A stretch of DNA of 30,669 bases from Hyphomicrobiales bacterium (GCA_028290125.1 JAQGKM010000048.1:1-30669), one strand, 5' to 3'. Shown: positions 15,621-23,525, counted from the first letter of the stretch. Numbers and translations are program-made. The notes: generated by a model not told the origin, from the letters alone.

Positions 15621-17708
15621 TCACGCGCGCCGACGTTCGCGCTGCGGAGCCGCAAGCGCCGCCGTATCGTCGGCGCCGGGCCAGAGCCGCGTATCGGTCT
15701 TCAGCGGCGAAAAATCGTTCCAGTGCGCGAGCTTCTCGCAATAGACGCGACGATAGTCGGCGTCGCTGAGCGTTTCCGCATTCTCGAGATCGAGCTCGAC
15801 GCCGATGTCGAAATAGACGTCGAGATTGGTGAGATCGGGCGTCGGCGCCATGCCGCGCTCGCCATCCGCCTGCATCTTCCAGAACAACCGCTCGAGCTGG
15901 CGCACGAGGGCTGGAATGTCGCGCAGGACGCTGCGGTCGCGGTTGGCCGCGAGGCGTTCGCGATAGGGCGTAAGAAGTTCGGGATCGCGGCCGAAGGCGA
16001 TGGCGCGCTCGACGTAATCGTCGGCGCTGTCGCAGATCATGTCGGCGAGCCCGGCCGCGCTGACGACGCTGGCGCAGAACCGCGCCGCGAAGCTGCGTCC
16101 CCGCAGCGTGACGATCGGCAGGCCCGCCGTGATGGCGTCCGCCGCGGTCGAATGCGCGCCATACGGAAGCGTGTCGAGGAACAGGTCGGCGATGCCGATG
16201 CGCGCGAGATGTTTCGGATTGGGCGCCTTTTGCGCAAAGATCAGCCGCGCCGGATCGACGCCCGCTTGCGTGGCGGCCTTGCGCAGACGTTCGTTGGTGT
16301 CGTCATTGCCGGTCAGCAGCCACAGCACGCTGCCGTCCACCTGGGTGAGGATCGTCATCCAGCGCTGGAAGCAGTTCGGCGTGACCTTCTGCATGCCGTT
16401 GAACGAGGCATAGACGAAGGCATCCTCGGGCAGCCCCGCTTCCGCACGGCTCGGACGGTCTTCGGCGATCGGACGCTTGCGGTCGATCGGCTGGTTGCAG
16501 GGAATGCGCAGCACCTGCTCGGAGTAGAAGATCTCGTTCTCGGGCGGGATGATCTCGGCGTCGGCGATGATGTAGTGGTGATAGGGGCTGCCCATCGTGC
16601 CGGGATAGCCGCAGAAGTTCACGATGATCGGGGCAGGGCGGTGCGCCACGACTTTCGTTCGCGCATGCTTGGTGTAGCCGTTGACGTCGATCAGGATGTC
16701 GATTGCGTCCTCGGCGATCAGCGCCGCCGCCTGTGCATCGGTCAGAGTCGCAACGTCGCGCCATGTGTCCACGGCGGCGCGCATGCGCGTCTGCACCGGA
16801 TCGTTGATTCGGGCCTCACCGCAATAATAGGCGAAGATCTCGACCTGCTTCTTGTCATGCAACTCCAGCACTTCGCTGAGCGCGAAGCCGACGGCATGTT
16901 CGCGCAGGTCCGACGAGAGATAGCCAATGCGCAGCGGCTGGCCGGAGCCGATCTTGCGCGCGCTGGGACGCACGGGATGCAGGGTCTCGGGGCGTCCGAC
17001 GAAGGACTGGTTGTAGCGCCAGGCCTTGGCGAGCTGGAACATCGGATCGTCGCTGAGGGCGGCAAGCGCCATCGGTGAAATGGCGTTCAGCATCTGCCGG
17101 CGCGACATGTGTTCCGACGACGTCAGCACCGGCCATTTGCATTGGCGCTGGCGCAGGGCGATCCAGTGCTGGGCGGCCTCGGTCTTTTCAGGCGCGAGCT
17201 CGATTGCGGATTTCAGCACGTCCTCGGCGGCGCCGAGCTGCTCGCCGTTTTCGAGCGTGCGGCCGATGTGCTGCAGGGTCATCAGCTTGTGGGCGACCTT
17301 GTCGGCCGTGATGTCGGGCGTCGCCTGCGCGAAGGACTGCCATTGCGCGATCGCCTGCGCGACGAGCCCGCTGTCCTCGAGCGCGCGTCCGAGGTTGATC
17401 TGCGCCGGTCCGAACATCGGCGAGATTTCGAGCGCGGAGCGCAGGGCGTTGATCGCGCCCGGAAGATCTCCGCGCTGCCGCAGCGTGACCGAATAGTTGA
17501 ACCAGGCGAGATGGCGCAGGCTGTTGTCGAAATTATACGCAAGCCACGTGCGGTAAAGGTCGCTGGCGTCGGCTCCAAGTCCGAGACCGTTGAGGCTCTC
17601 GGCGGTGCGGATCAGGTCCGCGAGCGTCATGTCCTGGCTCTTGGCCCGCGTCATGAAGCCCGAGAGGACCGACGCCCGGCTCATGGTTTCGGCAACATCG
17701 GTCGACAT
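15621..17708 (-). CDS. TPR protein with O-GlcNAc-transferase-like GT41 domain (SPINDLY-like)
   Basis: The 695-residue cytoplasmic protein has TPR-like helices at about residues 35-195 (for example ALEISPMFGPAQINLGRALE) and a GT41 catalytic part at about 255-640. Diagnostic motifs are RIGYLSSDLREHAVGF (His271 aligned with human OGT His498), VNGYTKHARTKVVAHRPAP, GYPGTMGSPYHHYIIADAEI, FNGMQKVTPNCFQRW (Lys441 in the place of OGT Lys842) and DTLPYGAHSTAADAITAGLP. GT41 enzymes transfer GlcNAc or fucose to Ser/Thr of proteins; bacterial ones often modify flagellins, adhesins or other surface proteins. I chose ATG 17708 because GAGGGCGGGAC lies upstream; a start five codons earlier is possible. It follows the Ser/Thr-rich repeat gene, making that protein the obvious candidate acceptor (inference). 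Confidence 0.9.
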   Translation of the reverse strand: MSTDVAETMSRASVLSGFMTRAKSQDMTLADLIRTAESLNGLGLGADASDLYRTWLAYNFDNSLRHLAWFNYSVTLRQRGDLPGAINALRSALEISPMFGPAQINLGRALEDSGLVAQAIAQWQSFAQATPDITADKVAHKLMTLQHIGRTLENGEQLGAAEDVLKSAIELAPEKTEAAQHWIALRQRQCKWPVLTSSEHMSRRQMLNAISPMALAALSDDPMFQLAKAWRYNQSFVGRPETLHPVRPSARKIGSGQPLRIGYLSSDLREHAVGFALSEVLELHDKKQVEIFAYYCGEARINDPVQTRMRAAVDTWRDVATLTDAQAAALIAEDAIDILIDVNGYTKHARTKVVAHRPAPIIVNFCGYPGTMGSPYHHYIIADAEIIPPENEIFYSEQVLRIPCNQPIDRKRPIAEDRPSRAEAGLPEDAFVYASFNGMQKVTPNCFQRWMTILTQVDGSVLWLLTGNDDTNERLRKAATQAGVDPARLIFAQKAPNPKHLARIGIADLFLDTLPYGAHSTAADAITAGLPIVTLRGRSFAARFCASVVSAAGLADMICDSADDYVERAIAFGRDPELLTPYRERLAANRDRSVLRDIPALVRQLERLFWKMQADGERGMAPTPDLTNLDVYFDIGVELDLENAETLSDADYRRVYCEKLAHWNDFSPLKTDTRLWPGADDTAALAAPQRERRRA

Positions 17709-17854
17709 GTCCCGCCCTCGCAAAATCGGATCGCCGCGTCACGTTCGAGTTCGCGCGACGGCATAATGCAGTCTGGCGAGGCTAGCCGCGCGACCTTGCG
17801 CCGGGCTTTCGCGAAGGCTGCGAACCGAAAGCGCCTGCGGCGGAGCGCGCAAAT

Positions 17855-17884
17855 GAAAAGGCGGGCCTCTTTCGAGGCCCGCCT
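17855..17884 (-). terminator. Strong terminator-like hairpin after the octad-repeat gene
   Basis: On the - strand AGGCGGGCCTC pairs perfectly with GAGGCCCGCCT over 11 bp around a GAAA tetraloop (plus-strand arms 17859-17869 and 17874-17884), followed by TTTTCATTT. It lies 33 bp after the stop of the repeat-protein gene and 147 bp before the GT41 gene. It probably ends or attenuates the repeat-gene transcript, allowing much more repeat protein than glycosyltransferase to be made. Confidence 0.85.
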
Positions 17885-17916
17885 GAAATATGCGGAAGAG
17901 CTGACCTTGCGGCGGA

Positions 17917-20900
17917 TCAGATGTCTTCGTAGGCGGCGATCACGGCTTCGATCTGCGCGGTGCTCATCGCCTGGATCTGCCCGGAGGTGAAGGACGCGGC
18001 CTGATCGCTCGACAGGGCGCCGATGTCGGCGGTCGAGAGGCCCGGCAGCGAGCGGCTGCTGAGGGCGGCGATCTGCGAGGTCGACAGGGCCGCGACATCG
18101 TCCGTCGACATGGCGCCGACTTCGCTGCTCGTCAGCACGCCGAGCTGGGCGGTGGTGAGCGCAACCGTCTGATCCGTCGACAGCGCTTCGAACTGCGCCG
18201 ACGACAGGGCCGCCACGGCGCCGGTGGTGAGCGCCACGAGCTGGTCGGTGGTGAGGGCCGCGACATCGTCCGTCGTCAACCCGGCGATCTGCGTTGCGCC
18301 GAGCGCCCGGATCTGCGTCGTCGAAAGCGCGCCGATCTCGTCCGTTGTCAGCGCTCCGACCTGCGTGGAGGTCAGCGCGGAGACTTGCGCCGTGCTCAGG
18401 GCCGCCGTCTGGTCGGTGGTGAGCACGGAGATCTGCGCGGTGCTCAGCGCCGCGATATTGCGGGCGCCGAGAGCCACGACCTGTCCGGTCGAGAGCCCGG
18501 CGACGCTGTCGGTGGTGAGCGCGGCAGCCTGTGCGCTGGTCAGCGCGCCGACCTGGCCCGTCGTCAGAGCGGCGGACTGGTCGGTGGTCAGCCCGGCGAT
18601 CTGCGCCGTGCCGAGGCCCGCAAGGGCGCCGGTGGTCAAGGCGACGAGCTGGCCGGTGGAGAGGACGGCGGTGTCGTCCGTCGACAGGGCGGCGGCTTGC
18701 GCGGCGCTGAGGACATGGGCCTGCGTCGTCGACAGGGCGGCGACATCGTCCGTGTTGAGCGCGCCGATCTGCGCGGTCGTCAGGGCGGCGACCTGGCCGG
18801 TTCCCAGCGCGGCGACCTGGTCGGTCGAGAGCGCGGCGATCTGGCCGGTGGTCAGCGCCGCGACGTCACGGGCCGAGATGGCGCCGATCTGCGACGTCGA
18901 GAAGGCCGCGACCGAGTCGGTGGTCAGCGCGGCGGCCTGAGCGAGCGTCAGGGCGGCGATCTGGCCGGTCGTCATGACGCCGGTCTGGTCGGTCGAGAGC
19001 GCCGCGATCTGCGAGGTGCGCAATCCGGCGACGGTGGCGGAGGCGAGCGCCGCGACCTGACCGGTGGAGAGCACCGCGAGACTGTCGGTGGTGAGCGCCG
19101 CAGCCTGCGTGGCGCTCAGCGCCCGAGCCTGCGTGGTGGAAAGCGCCGCAACCGTGTCGGTCGAGATCGCCCCGAGCTGCGCGGTGGTGATGGCGCCGAT
19201 CTGCGCGGTCGTCAGCACGGCGACATTCGCGGTCGGAAGAGCCGCGAGTTGCGCGGTGCCGAGCGCCGCAATGTCGCGGGCCGAGATGGCCGTGACCTGT
19301 CCGCTCGACAGCGCCGCGATGGAGTCGGTGGTGAGCGCCGCGGCTTGCGCCGTGGTGAGCGCACCGATCTGCGATGTCGTCAGGGCCGCGGTCTGATCGG
19401 TCGAGAGAATGCCGATCTGTGCAGTCGTCAGCGCGGAAACGTCCCGCACCGAGATCGCCGCGACCTGCCCGGTGGACAGGACGGCGAGATTGTCGGTCGT
19501 CAGCGCCGCAGCCTGTGCGGCCGTGAGCGCGCCGATCTGCGTGGTCGTGATGCCGACCGCCTGGTCGGTCGTCAGCACGGCGATCTGCGAGGTGCGCAGG
19601 CCGGCGACGGCGCCAGTCGTGAGGGCGGAGAGCTGGCCGGTCGAGAGCGCCACCAGATTGTCGGTCGTGAGCGCCGCGACCTGCGTGGCCCCGAGCGCAT
19701 GGACCTGCGTGGTGCTCAGCGTCGTGGCTTCGTCGCTGGTCAGCGCCGCGACCTGCGCGGTGGTCATGGCGGCGACCTGCGACGTCGTCAGAACCGCGAC
19801 CTGGTCGGTCGAGAGCGAGCGGACCTGGGCGGAATTGAGAGCGGCGAAATCGCGCGCTTCGAAAGCCCGGACCTGATCGGTCGAGAGCGAAGAGATGTCA
19901 TCCGTGGTCAGCGCGGCGGTCTGTGCGCTGGTCAGGGCGACGACTTGCGATGTGGTCAGCGCAGCCGCCTGATCGGTGCTGAGCACGGCGATCTGCGACG
20001 TGCGCAGGCCGCCGATGGCGGCTGTCGCCAGCGCCGCGACCTGTCCGGTCGAGAGCGTCGCGATATTGTCGGTCGAGAGAGCCGAGGCCTGCGCGGAGCT
20101 GAGCGCCCGCACCTGTCCGGTCGACAGGGCGGCGACGGCGTCCGTGGTGAGCGTGCCGAGCTGGGCGGTCGTGAGGGCCGCCACCTGCGTGGATGTGAGC
20201 GCCGCGACGTCAGCCGTGCTGAAGGCGGCGACCTGCGCTGTCGACAGGGCGGCGACATCCCGCGCGCTGAGCGCGGCGACCTGTCCGGTGCTGAACGCCC
20301 CGATCGAGTCGGTGGAAAGCGCCGCAGCTTGCGTGGCGGTGAGCACGCCGACCTGCGCGGTGGTGAGCGCCGCGGCCTGGTCGGTCGTCAGGACGGAAAC
20401 CTGCGACGTGCGCAGTCCCGAGATGGCGCCGCTCGTCAGCGCCACGACCTGTCCGGTGGACAGCGTTGCGATGTTGTCGGTGGAAAGCGCGGCGGCCTGC
20501 GTCGCGCTGAGGACGTGAGCCTGCGTGGTCGACAGCGCGACGACATCGTCGGTGCTGAGCGCGCCGACCTGCACGGTCGTGAGCGCAGCGACCTGCCCGG
20601 TGCTGAGCGCGGCGATCTGGTCGGTCGACAGGGCGGCGATCTGCGCGGTGTTCAGCGCCGCGATGTCGCGCGCCGTGATGGCGGCGACCTGCGAGGTGCT
20701 GAAGGCTGCGATCGAATCCGTCGTGATGGCGGCGGCCTGGGCCAGTGTGAGGGCGGCGACCTGGCCGGTGGTCAGGGCGACGGTCTGATCGGTGGAGAGC
20801 ACGGCGATCTGCGAGGTCCGCAAACCCGCGACGGCCGAGGAGGCGAGCGCGGCGACCTGGCCGGACGACAGGACCGCGACATTGTCGGTGCTGAGCGCGC

Positions 20901-21924
20901 CGGCCTGGGCGGCGTTGAGGGCGCGCGCCTGCGAGGTGCTGAGCGCCGCGACATCGTCTGTGTTCAGCGCGCCGATCTGCGCGGTGGTGATGGCGGCGAC
21001 CTGCGCCGTCGTCAGCGCGGCGACCTGGCCGGTGGTGAGCGAGGCGACCTGCGACGTGCTGAGCGCCGCGACATCGCGGGCCGAGATGGCCGCGACCTGT
21101 CCGGTCGACAGGCTGGAGATGGCGTCGGTGGTGAGGGCGGCGGCCTGGGCGGCGGTGAGCGCGCCGATCTGCCCGTTGGTGAGCGCGACGGCCTGGTCGG
21201 TCGACAGGGCGGCGATCTGCGAGGTGCGCAGTCCCGCGACGGCGGCGGTGGTGAGCGCCGCGACCTTGTCGGTCGAGAGCGCCGCGATGTGGTCGGTGGT
21301 CAGCGCCGCAGCCTGCAGCGCGGTAAGCGCACGGGCCTGCGTGGTCGACAGCGCCGCGACATTGTCGGTCGAAAGAGCGCCGATCTGCGTGCTGCTGAGC
21401 GCGGTGATCTGAAGGGTGCGCAGCGCGGCGACGTCGTCGGTTGAAAGGACCGCGATCTGCGCGGTGCCGAGCGACGTGATGCTGCGGTTGGAAAGTGCGG
21501 CGACCTGCGAGGTGGTCAGCGTCGCGACGGCGTCTGTGGTGAGCGCGGCGGCCTGGGCGCCCGACAGCGCGCCCATTTCGGCGGTGGTCAGGGCGGAAAT
21601 CTGGTCGGTGGTCAGCGCGGCGATCTGCACGGTGCGGAGCGCGGCGAGCTGGGCGGTGGTGAGCGCGGCGAGGTCGCCGGTTTCAATGACGACCGTCTGG
21701 GCCGTGGTGAGACCGATGATCGCGTTGGCGGTCAGGGCGCTGAGCTGCGGGGCCGTGAAGGCGACGATATCGTCGGTGCTCAGGGCGGCGACCTGCGTCG
21801 ACGTCAGTGCGGAAACCTGCCGCGTGCTGAGGGCCGCAATGTCGGCTGTTTTCAGGGACGCAATTGTCGCTGTCGACAGCGCTGAGATCTGCGCATTTGA
21901 AAGAGAAGAAATAATCGACGGCAT
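17917..21924 (-). CDS. 1335-residue protein built entirely of 166 octapeptide repeats
   Basis: After a four-residue start (MPSI) the protein is 166 consecutive eight-residue repeats with consensus [VIA]-A-A-L-[ST]-T-x-Q, ending in EDI. No insertion or deletion breaks the register. Ser/Thr occupy positions 5 and 6 of nearly all units, Gln usually position 8. I see no Cys or Trp, only about two Lys, and few aromatics. There is no signal peptide or membrane segment. Each T-x-Q-[VI]-A-A-L resembles a helix capping box followed by a short helical turn, so a tight solenoid is plausible; a beta-type fold cannot be excluded. The C-terminus (IQAMSTAQIEAVIAAYEDI) might act as an uncleaved type I secretion signal, but no secretion genes are nearby. 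AAGGG lies ten bases before the ATG. I do not recognise a named family; automated pipelines may call it a beta strand repeat protein. Downstream GT41, GT-like and glf genes suggest a glycosylated product. Confidence 0.9.
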   Translation of the reverse strand: MPSIISSLSNAQISALSTATIASLKTADIAALSTRQVSALTSTQVAALSTDDIVAFTAPQLSALTANAIIGLTTAQTVVIETGDLAALTTAQLAALRTVQIAALTTDQISALTTAEMGALSGAQAAALTTDAVATLTTSQVAALSNRSITSLGTAQIAVLSTDDVAALRTLQITALSSTQIGALSTDNVAALSTTQARALTALQAAALTTDHIAALSTDKVAALTTAAVAGLRTSQIAALSTDQAVALTNGQIGALTAAQAAALTTDAISSLSTGQVAAISARDVAALSTSQVASLTTGQVAALTTAQVAAITTAQIGALNTDDVAALSTSQARALNAAQAGALSTDNVAVLSSGQVAALASSAVAGLRTSQIAVLSTDQTVALTTGQVAALTLAQAAAITTDSIAAFSTSQVAAITARDIAALNTAQIAALSTDQIAALSTGQVAALTTVQVGALSTDDVVALSTTQAHVLSATQAAALSTDNIATLSTGQVVALTSGAISGLRTSQVSVLTTDQAAALTTAQVGVLTATQAAALSTDSIGAFSTGQVAALSARDVAALSTAQVAAFSTADVAALTSTQVAALTTAQLGTLTTDAVAALSTGQVRALSSAQASALSTDNIATLSTGQVAALATAAIGGLRTSQIAVLSTDQAAALTTSQVVALTSAQTAALTTDDISSLSTDQVRAFEARDFAALNSAQVRSLSTDQVAVLTTSQVAAMTTAQVAALTSDEATTLSTTQVHALGATQVAALTTDNLVALSTGQLSALTTGAVAGLRTSQIAVLTTDQAVGITTTQIGALTAAQAAALTTDNLAVLSTGQVAAISVRDVSALTTAQIGILSTDQTAALTTSQIGALTTAQAAALTTDSIAALSSGQVTAISARDIAALGTAQLAALPTANVAVLTTAQIGAITTAQLGAISTDTVAALSTTQARALSATQAAALTTDSLAVLSTGQVAALASATVAGLRTSQIAALSTDQTGVMTTGQIAALTLAQAAALTTDSVAAFSTSQIGAISARDVAALTTGQIAALSTDQVAALGTGQVAALTTAQIGALNTDDVAALSTTQAHVLSAAQAAALSTDDTAVLSTGQLVALTTGALAGLGTAQIAGLTTDQSAALTTGQVGALTSAQAAALTTDSVAGLSTGQVVALGARNIAALSTAQISVLTTDQTAALSTAQVSALTSTQVGALTTDEIGALSTTQIRALGATQIAGLTTDDVAALTTDQLVALTTGAVAALSSAQFEALSTDQTVALTTAQLGVLTSSEVGAMSTDDVAALSTSQIAALSSRSLPGLSTADIGALSSDQAASFTSGQIQAMSTAQIEAVIAAYEDI
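17929..21912 (-). repeat. 24-bp coding repeat array with 408-bp (17-octad) higher-order period
   Basis: The array holds 166 units of 24 bp. A marker octad of type [VI]-[AS]-G-L-R-T-S-Q starts a 17-octad unit. At DNA level its copies end at plus positions 21240, 20832, 20424, 20016 and 19608, each 408 bp apart, then 19032 after an expanded unit. Within each unit fixed slots carry special residues: slot 7 ends ARD (or ARN, NRS, SRS), slot 12 ends TDD/TDA/TDE, slot 14 carries Arg or His, slot 15 ends TDN/TDD, and slot 17 ends in Ala instead of Gln. Octads 1-11 and 155-166 look like partial units at the ends. Copies differ at many bases, so the duplications are not recent. Confidence 0.92.
19177..19512 (-). 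repeat. Seven-octad (168 bp) internal tandem duplication in the repeat gene
   Basis: One higher-order unit (19033-19608) has 24 octads instead of 17. The seven extra octads are a tandem copy: the block 19345-19512 (starting AAALTTDN LAVLSTGQ VAAISVRD) is followed by 19177-19344 (AAALTTDS IAALSSGQ VTAISARD). The expansion keeps the eight-residue register. Confidence 0.85.
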
Positions 21925-22237
21925 GATAGCAAGCCCTTGGCACGAGGAATCGCGAACGAGTGAGGCCGCGATCCGCGGCGCGAATCGTTAAAACCTCAAA
22001 GCCTTTGGGACATGGCTCGCATGAGCCGATTCGTCGGGTTCGCATCATGCTGATCGGACCTGCGCCAAGCGCCTGTTCGATCCCGACGTCGCGCGCAGGC
22101 CCAGAAATCGTGGGCTCGTCGCAGGATCCGTGCTTGCGGCGCAGAACAAAGGGCGCGCTTCCGATAAGGATCCGCAGCCTTTCTACGCCCAAGCTTCTTA
22201 AGACAGAGTTAAAGCCAGTGGCTCCGCCGACGCTTCC
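21925..22237 (-). other. Gene-free leader region upstream of the octad-repeat gene
   Basis: This 313-bp stretch separates the cupin gene from the repeat gene, both on the - strand. I see no convincing gene. It contains a GCCGCG-ATC-CGCGGC hairpin at 21965-21979, a GGCTC-GCAT-GAGCC inverted repeat at 22014-22027, and a short AGCC-ACT-GGCT hairpin just after the cupin stop that could be a weak terminator. The promoter of the repeat gene should lie here, but I cannot place a confident -35/-10 pair. The length suggests a long, structured 5' untranslated region, as is common for highly expressed surface-protein genes. Confidence 0.5.
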
Positions 22238-22642
22238 TCAGCCCGGAGTGCGGGCATATTGCGCGTCGGTCACGTGCTCGAGCCAGTCCACCGCGCGGCC
22301 ATCGAGCCTTTCCTGCACGGCGATGTGGCTCATGCCGGTGGTGGCGGTGGCGCCATGCCAGTGCTTCTCGCCGGGCGCGAACCAGACGACGTCGCCCGGA
22401 CGGATTTCCTCGACAGGCCCGCCCTCGCGTTGCGCCCAGCCCAGTCCCGCCGTGACGATCAGCGTCTGTCCGAGCGGATGGGTGTGCCAGGCGGTGCGCG
22501 CGCCGGGCTCGAAGGTGACGTGCGCGCCCGCGACGCGCGCCGGATCGGGCGGGCTGAACAGCGGATCGACGCGCACGCGCCCGGTGAACCATTCCGCCGG
22601 ACCCTGGGTCGAGGCTTGGGCGCCGCTGCGCGTGATGTCCAT
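22238..22642 (-). CDS. Cupin protein resembling Mn-dependent (R)-hydroxynitrile lyase
   Basis: The 134-residue single-domain cupin starts MDITRSGAQASTQGPAEWFT and carries cupin motif 1 GARTAWHTHPLGQTLIVTAG and motif 2 PGDVVWFAPGEKHWHG. It resembles, from memory, the small cupin hydroxynitrile lyase of Granulicella tundricola. The metal ligands His53, His55, Gln59 and His94 fall at the same residue numbers, as do the active-site positions Ala40, Val42 and Gln110. Those enzymes cleave or form mandelonitrile-type cyanohydrins, though the physiological role is unclear. Close relatives are simply annotated as cupins or linked to carboxymuconolactone-decarboxylase-like proteins. AAGGAGA precedes the ATG. 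It follows an SDR gene by 31 bp, so the two probably form an operon acting on a carbonyl compound. Confidence 0.85.
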   Translation of the reverse strand: MDITRSGAQASTQGPAEWFTGRVRVDPLFSPPDPARVAGAHVTFEPGARTAWHTHPLGQTLIVTAGLGWAQREGGPVEEIRPGDVVWFAPGEKHWHGATATTGMSHIAVQERLDGRAVDWLEHVTDAQYARTPG

Positions 22643-22673
22643 TGCGGTCTCCTTGTTGCGTCGACTGTGCGTG

Positions 22674-23459
22674 TCAGATGTTGGGGATCATGCCGCCGTC
22701 GATCCGCAGCACCGAACCTGTGATGTAGCTCGCCTGCCGGCTGGCGAGGAACGCCGCCGCTGCGCCGTATTCCGCCGGATCTCCGTAGCGCCCGGCCGGA
22801 ATCGAGGCGGCGCTCTCACGCTGGATCTCGTCGAAGTCGCGGCCTTCGCGCTTGGCCCGCTGTTCGTCCAGAAAGGTGATGCGGTCGGTGGCGACGCGGC
22901 CCGGCACGATCACGTTCGAGGTCACGCCATCGCGCGCGACTTCGCGCGACAGCGTCTTCGACCAGGCGACGAGCGACGCGCGCAGCGTGTTGGAGATGCC
23001 GAGATTTGGGATCGGCGCAATCACGCCCGACGAGGCGCTGGTGATGATGCGGCCCCATTTGCGAGCGCGCATGCCCGGCAGCACGAGGTCGGTGATGCGG
23101 ATGACCGACAGCACCATGGCGTTGAACTGCGCCAGCCAGACCTGCGGGTCTTGTCCCGCAGCCGGGGTAGGCGGCGGTCCGCCGGTGTTGTTGACGAGAA
23201 TGTCGATCGGGCCGAGCGCGGCTTCCGCCGCCGCGACCTGCGCGTCATGGCCGGCAAGATCGGCGAGATCCCAGCGCATCGCGTGCGTGCGCACGCCAAG
23301 GCCCGCGAGCTCCGTCGCGAGCGCGCCGAGCGCCGCCTCGTTGCGCGCCGCGAGGACGACGTTGACGCCCTCCGCCGCAAGCGCACGTGCCATCGCCGCG
23401 CCGAGGCCGCCGCTCGCGCCGAAGACGAGCGCTGTCTTGCCGTTCAGTCCGAAGTCCAT
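22674..23459 (-). CDS. Atypical short-chain dehydrogenase/reductase (SDR)
   Basis: This 261-residue Rossmann-fold protein has the SDR cofactor motif GASGGLGAAMA, the NNTGG structural motif and the C-terminal YITGSVLRIDGGMIPN typical of classical SDRs. The canonical YxxxK is not present: where it is expected, after ITSASSG, the sequence reads PNLGISNTLRASLVAW, giving S-N-T-L-R. The same S-N-x-x-R pattern occurs in a subgroup of 3-oxoacyl-ACP-reductase-like SDRs, so this is a lineage feature rather than a mutation, but catalysis cannot use the usual Tyr. The preference for NADP or NAD is unclear; AARNEAAL after beta-2 hints at NADP. The cupin gene follows 31 bp downstream in the same direction. 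Confidence 0.88.
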   Translation of the reverse strand: MDFGLNGKTALVFGASGGLGAAMARALAAEGVNVVLAARNEAALGALATELAGLGVRTHAMRWDLADLAGHDAQVAAAEAALGPIDILVNNTGGPPPTPAAGQDPQVWLAQFNAMVLSVIRITDLVLPGMRARKWGRIITSASSGVIAPIPNLGISNTLRASLVAWSKTLSREVARDGVTSNVIVPGRVATDRITFLDEQRAKREGRDFDEIQRESAASIPAGRYGDPAEYGAAAAFLASRQASYITGSVLRIDGGMIPNI

Positions 23460-23525
23460 GTCGCAGATCCTCTGCCGGTTTGCTGGCGCGCGAGACTACG
23501 AGAATTGCGGTCGAGGGAAAGCGAT

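Noticed and set aside
15723..17078. Open frame on the + strand opposite the GT41 gene (about 451 codons)
   Set aside because: The composition is that of an antisense shadow and the GT41 motifs on the - strand are unambiguous.
17929..21912. CRISPR-like regular repeats
   Set aside because: The period is 24 bp with diverged units and no unique spacers, and it codes in one open frame; it is a protein repeat.
17929..21912. Possible TAL-effector-type or pentapeptide repeat protein
   Set aside because: The T-x-Q-V-A-A-L unit recalls the start of a TALE repeat, but units are 8 residues rather than 33-35 and lack variable di-residues; the A(D/N)LXX pentapeptide pattern is not present.
21683..22192. 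Open frame on the - strand covering the leader of the repeat gene (about 169 codons)
   Set aside because: It overlaps the start of the repeat gene in another frame and has no recognisable motif or good ribosome binding site.
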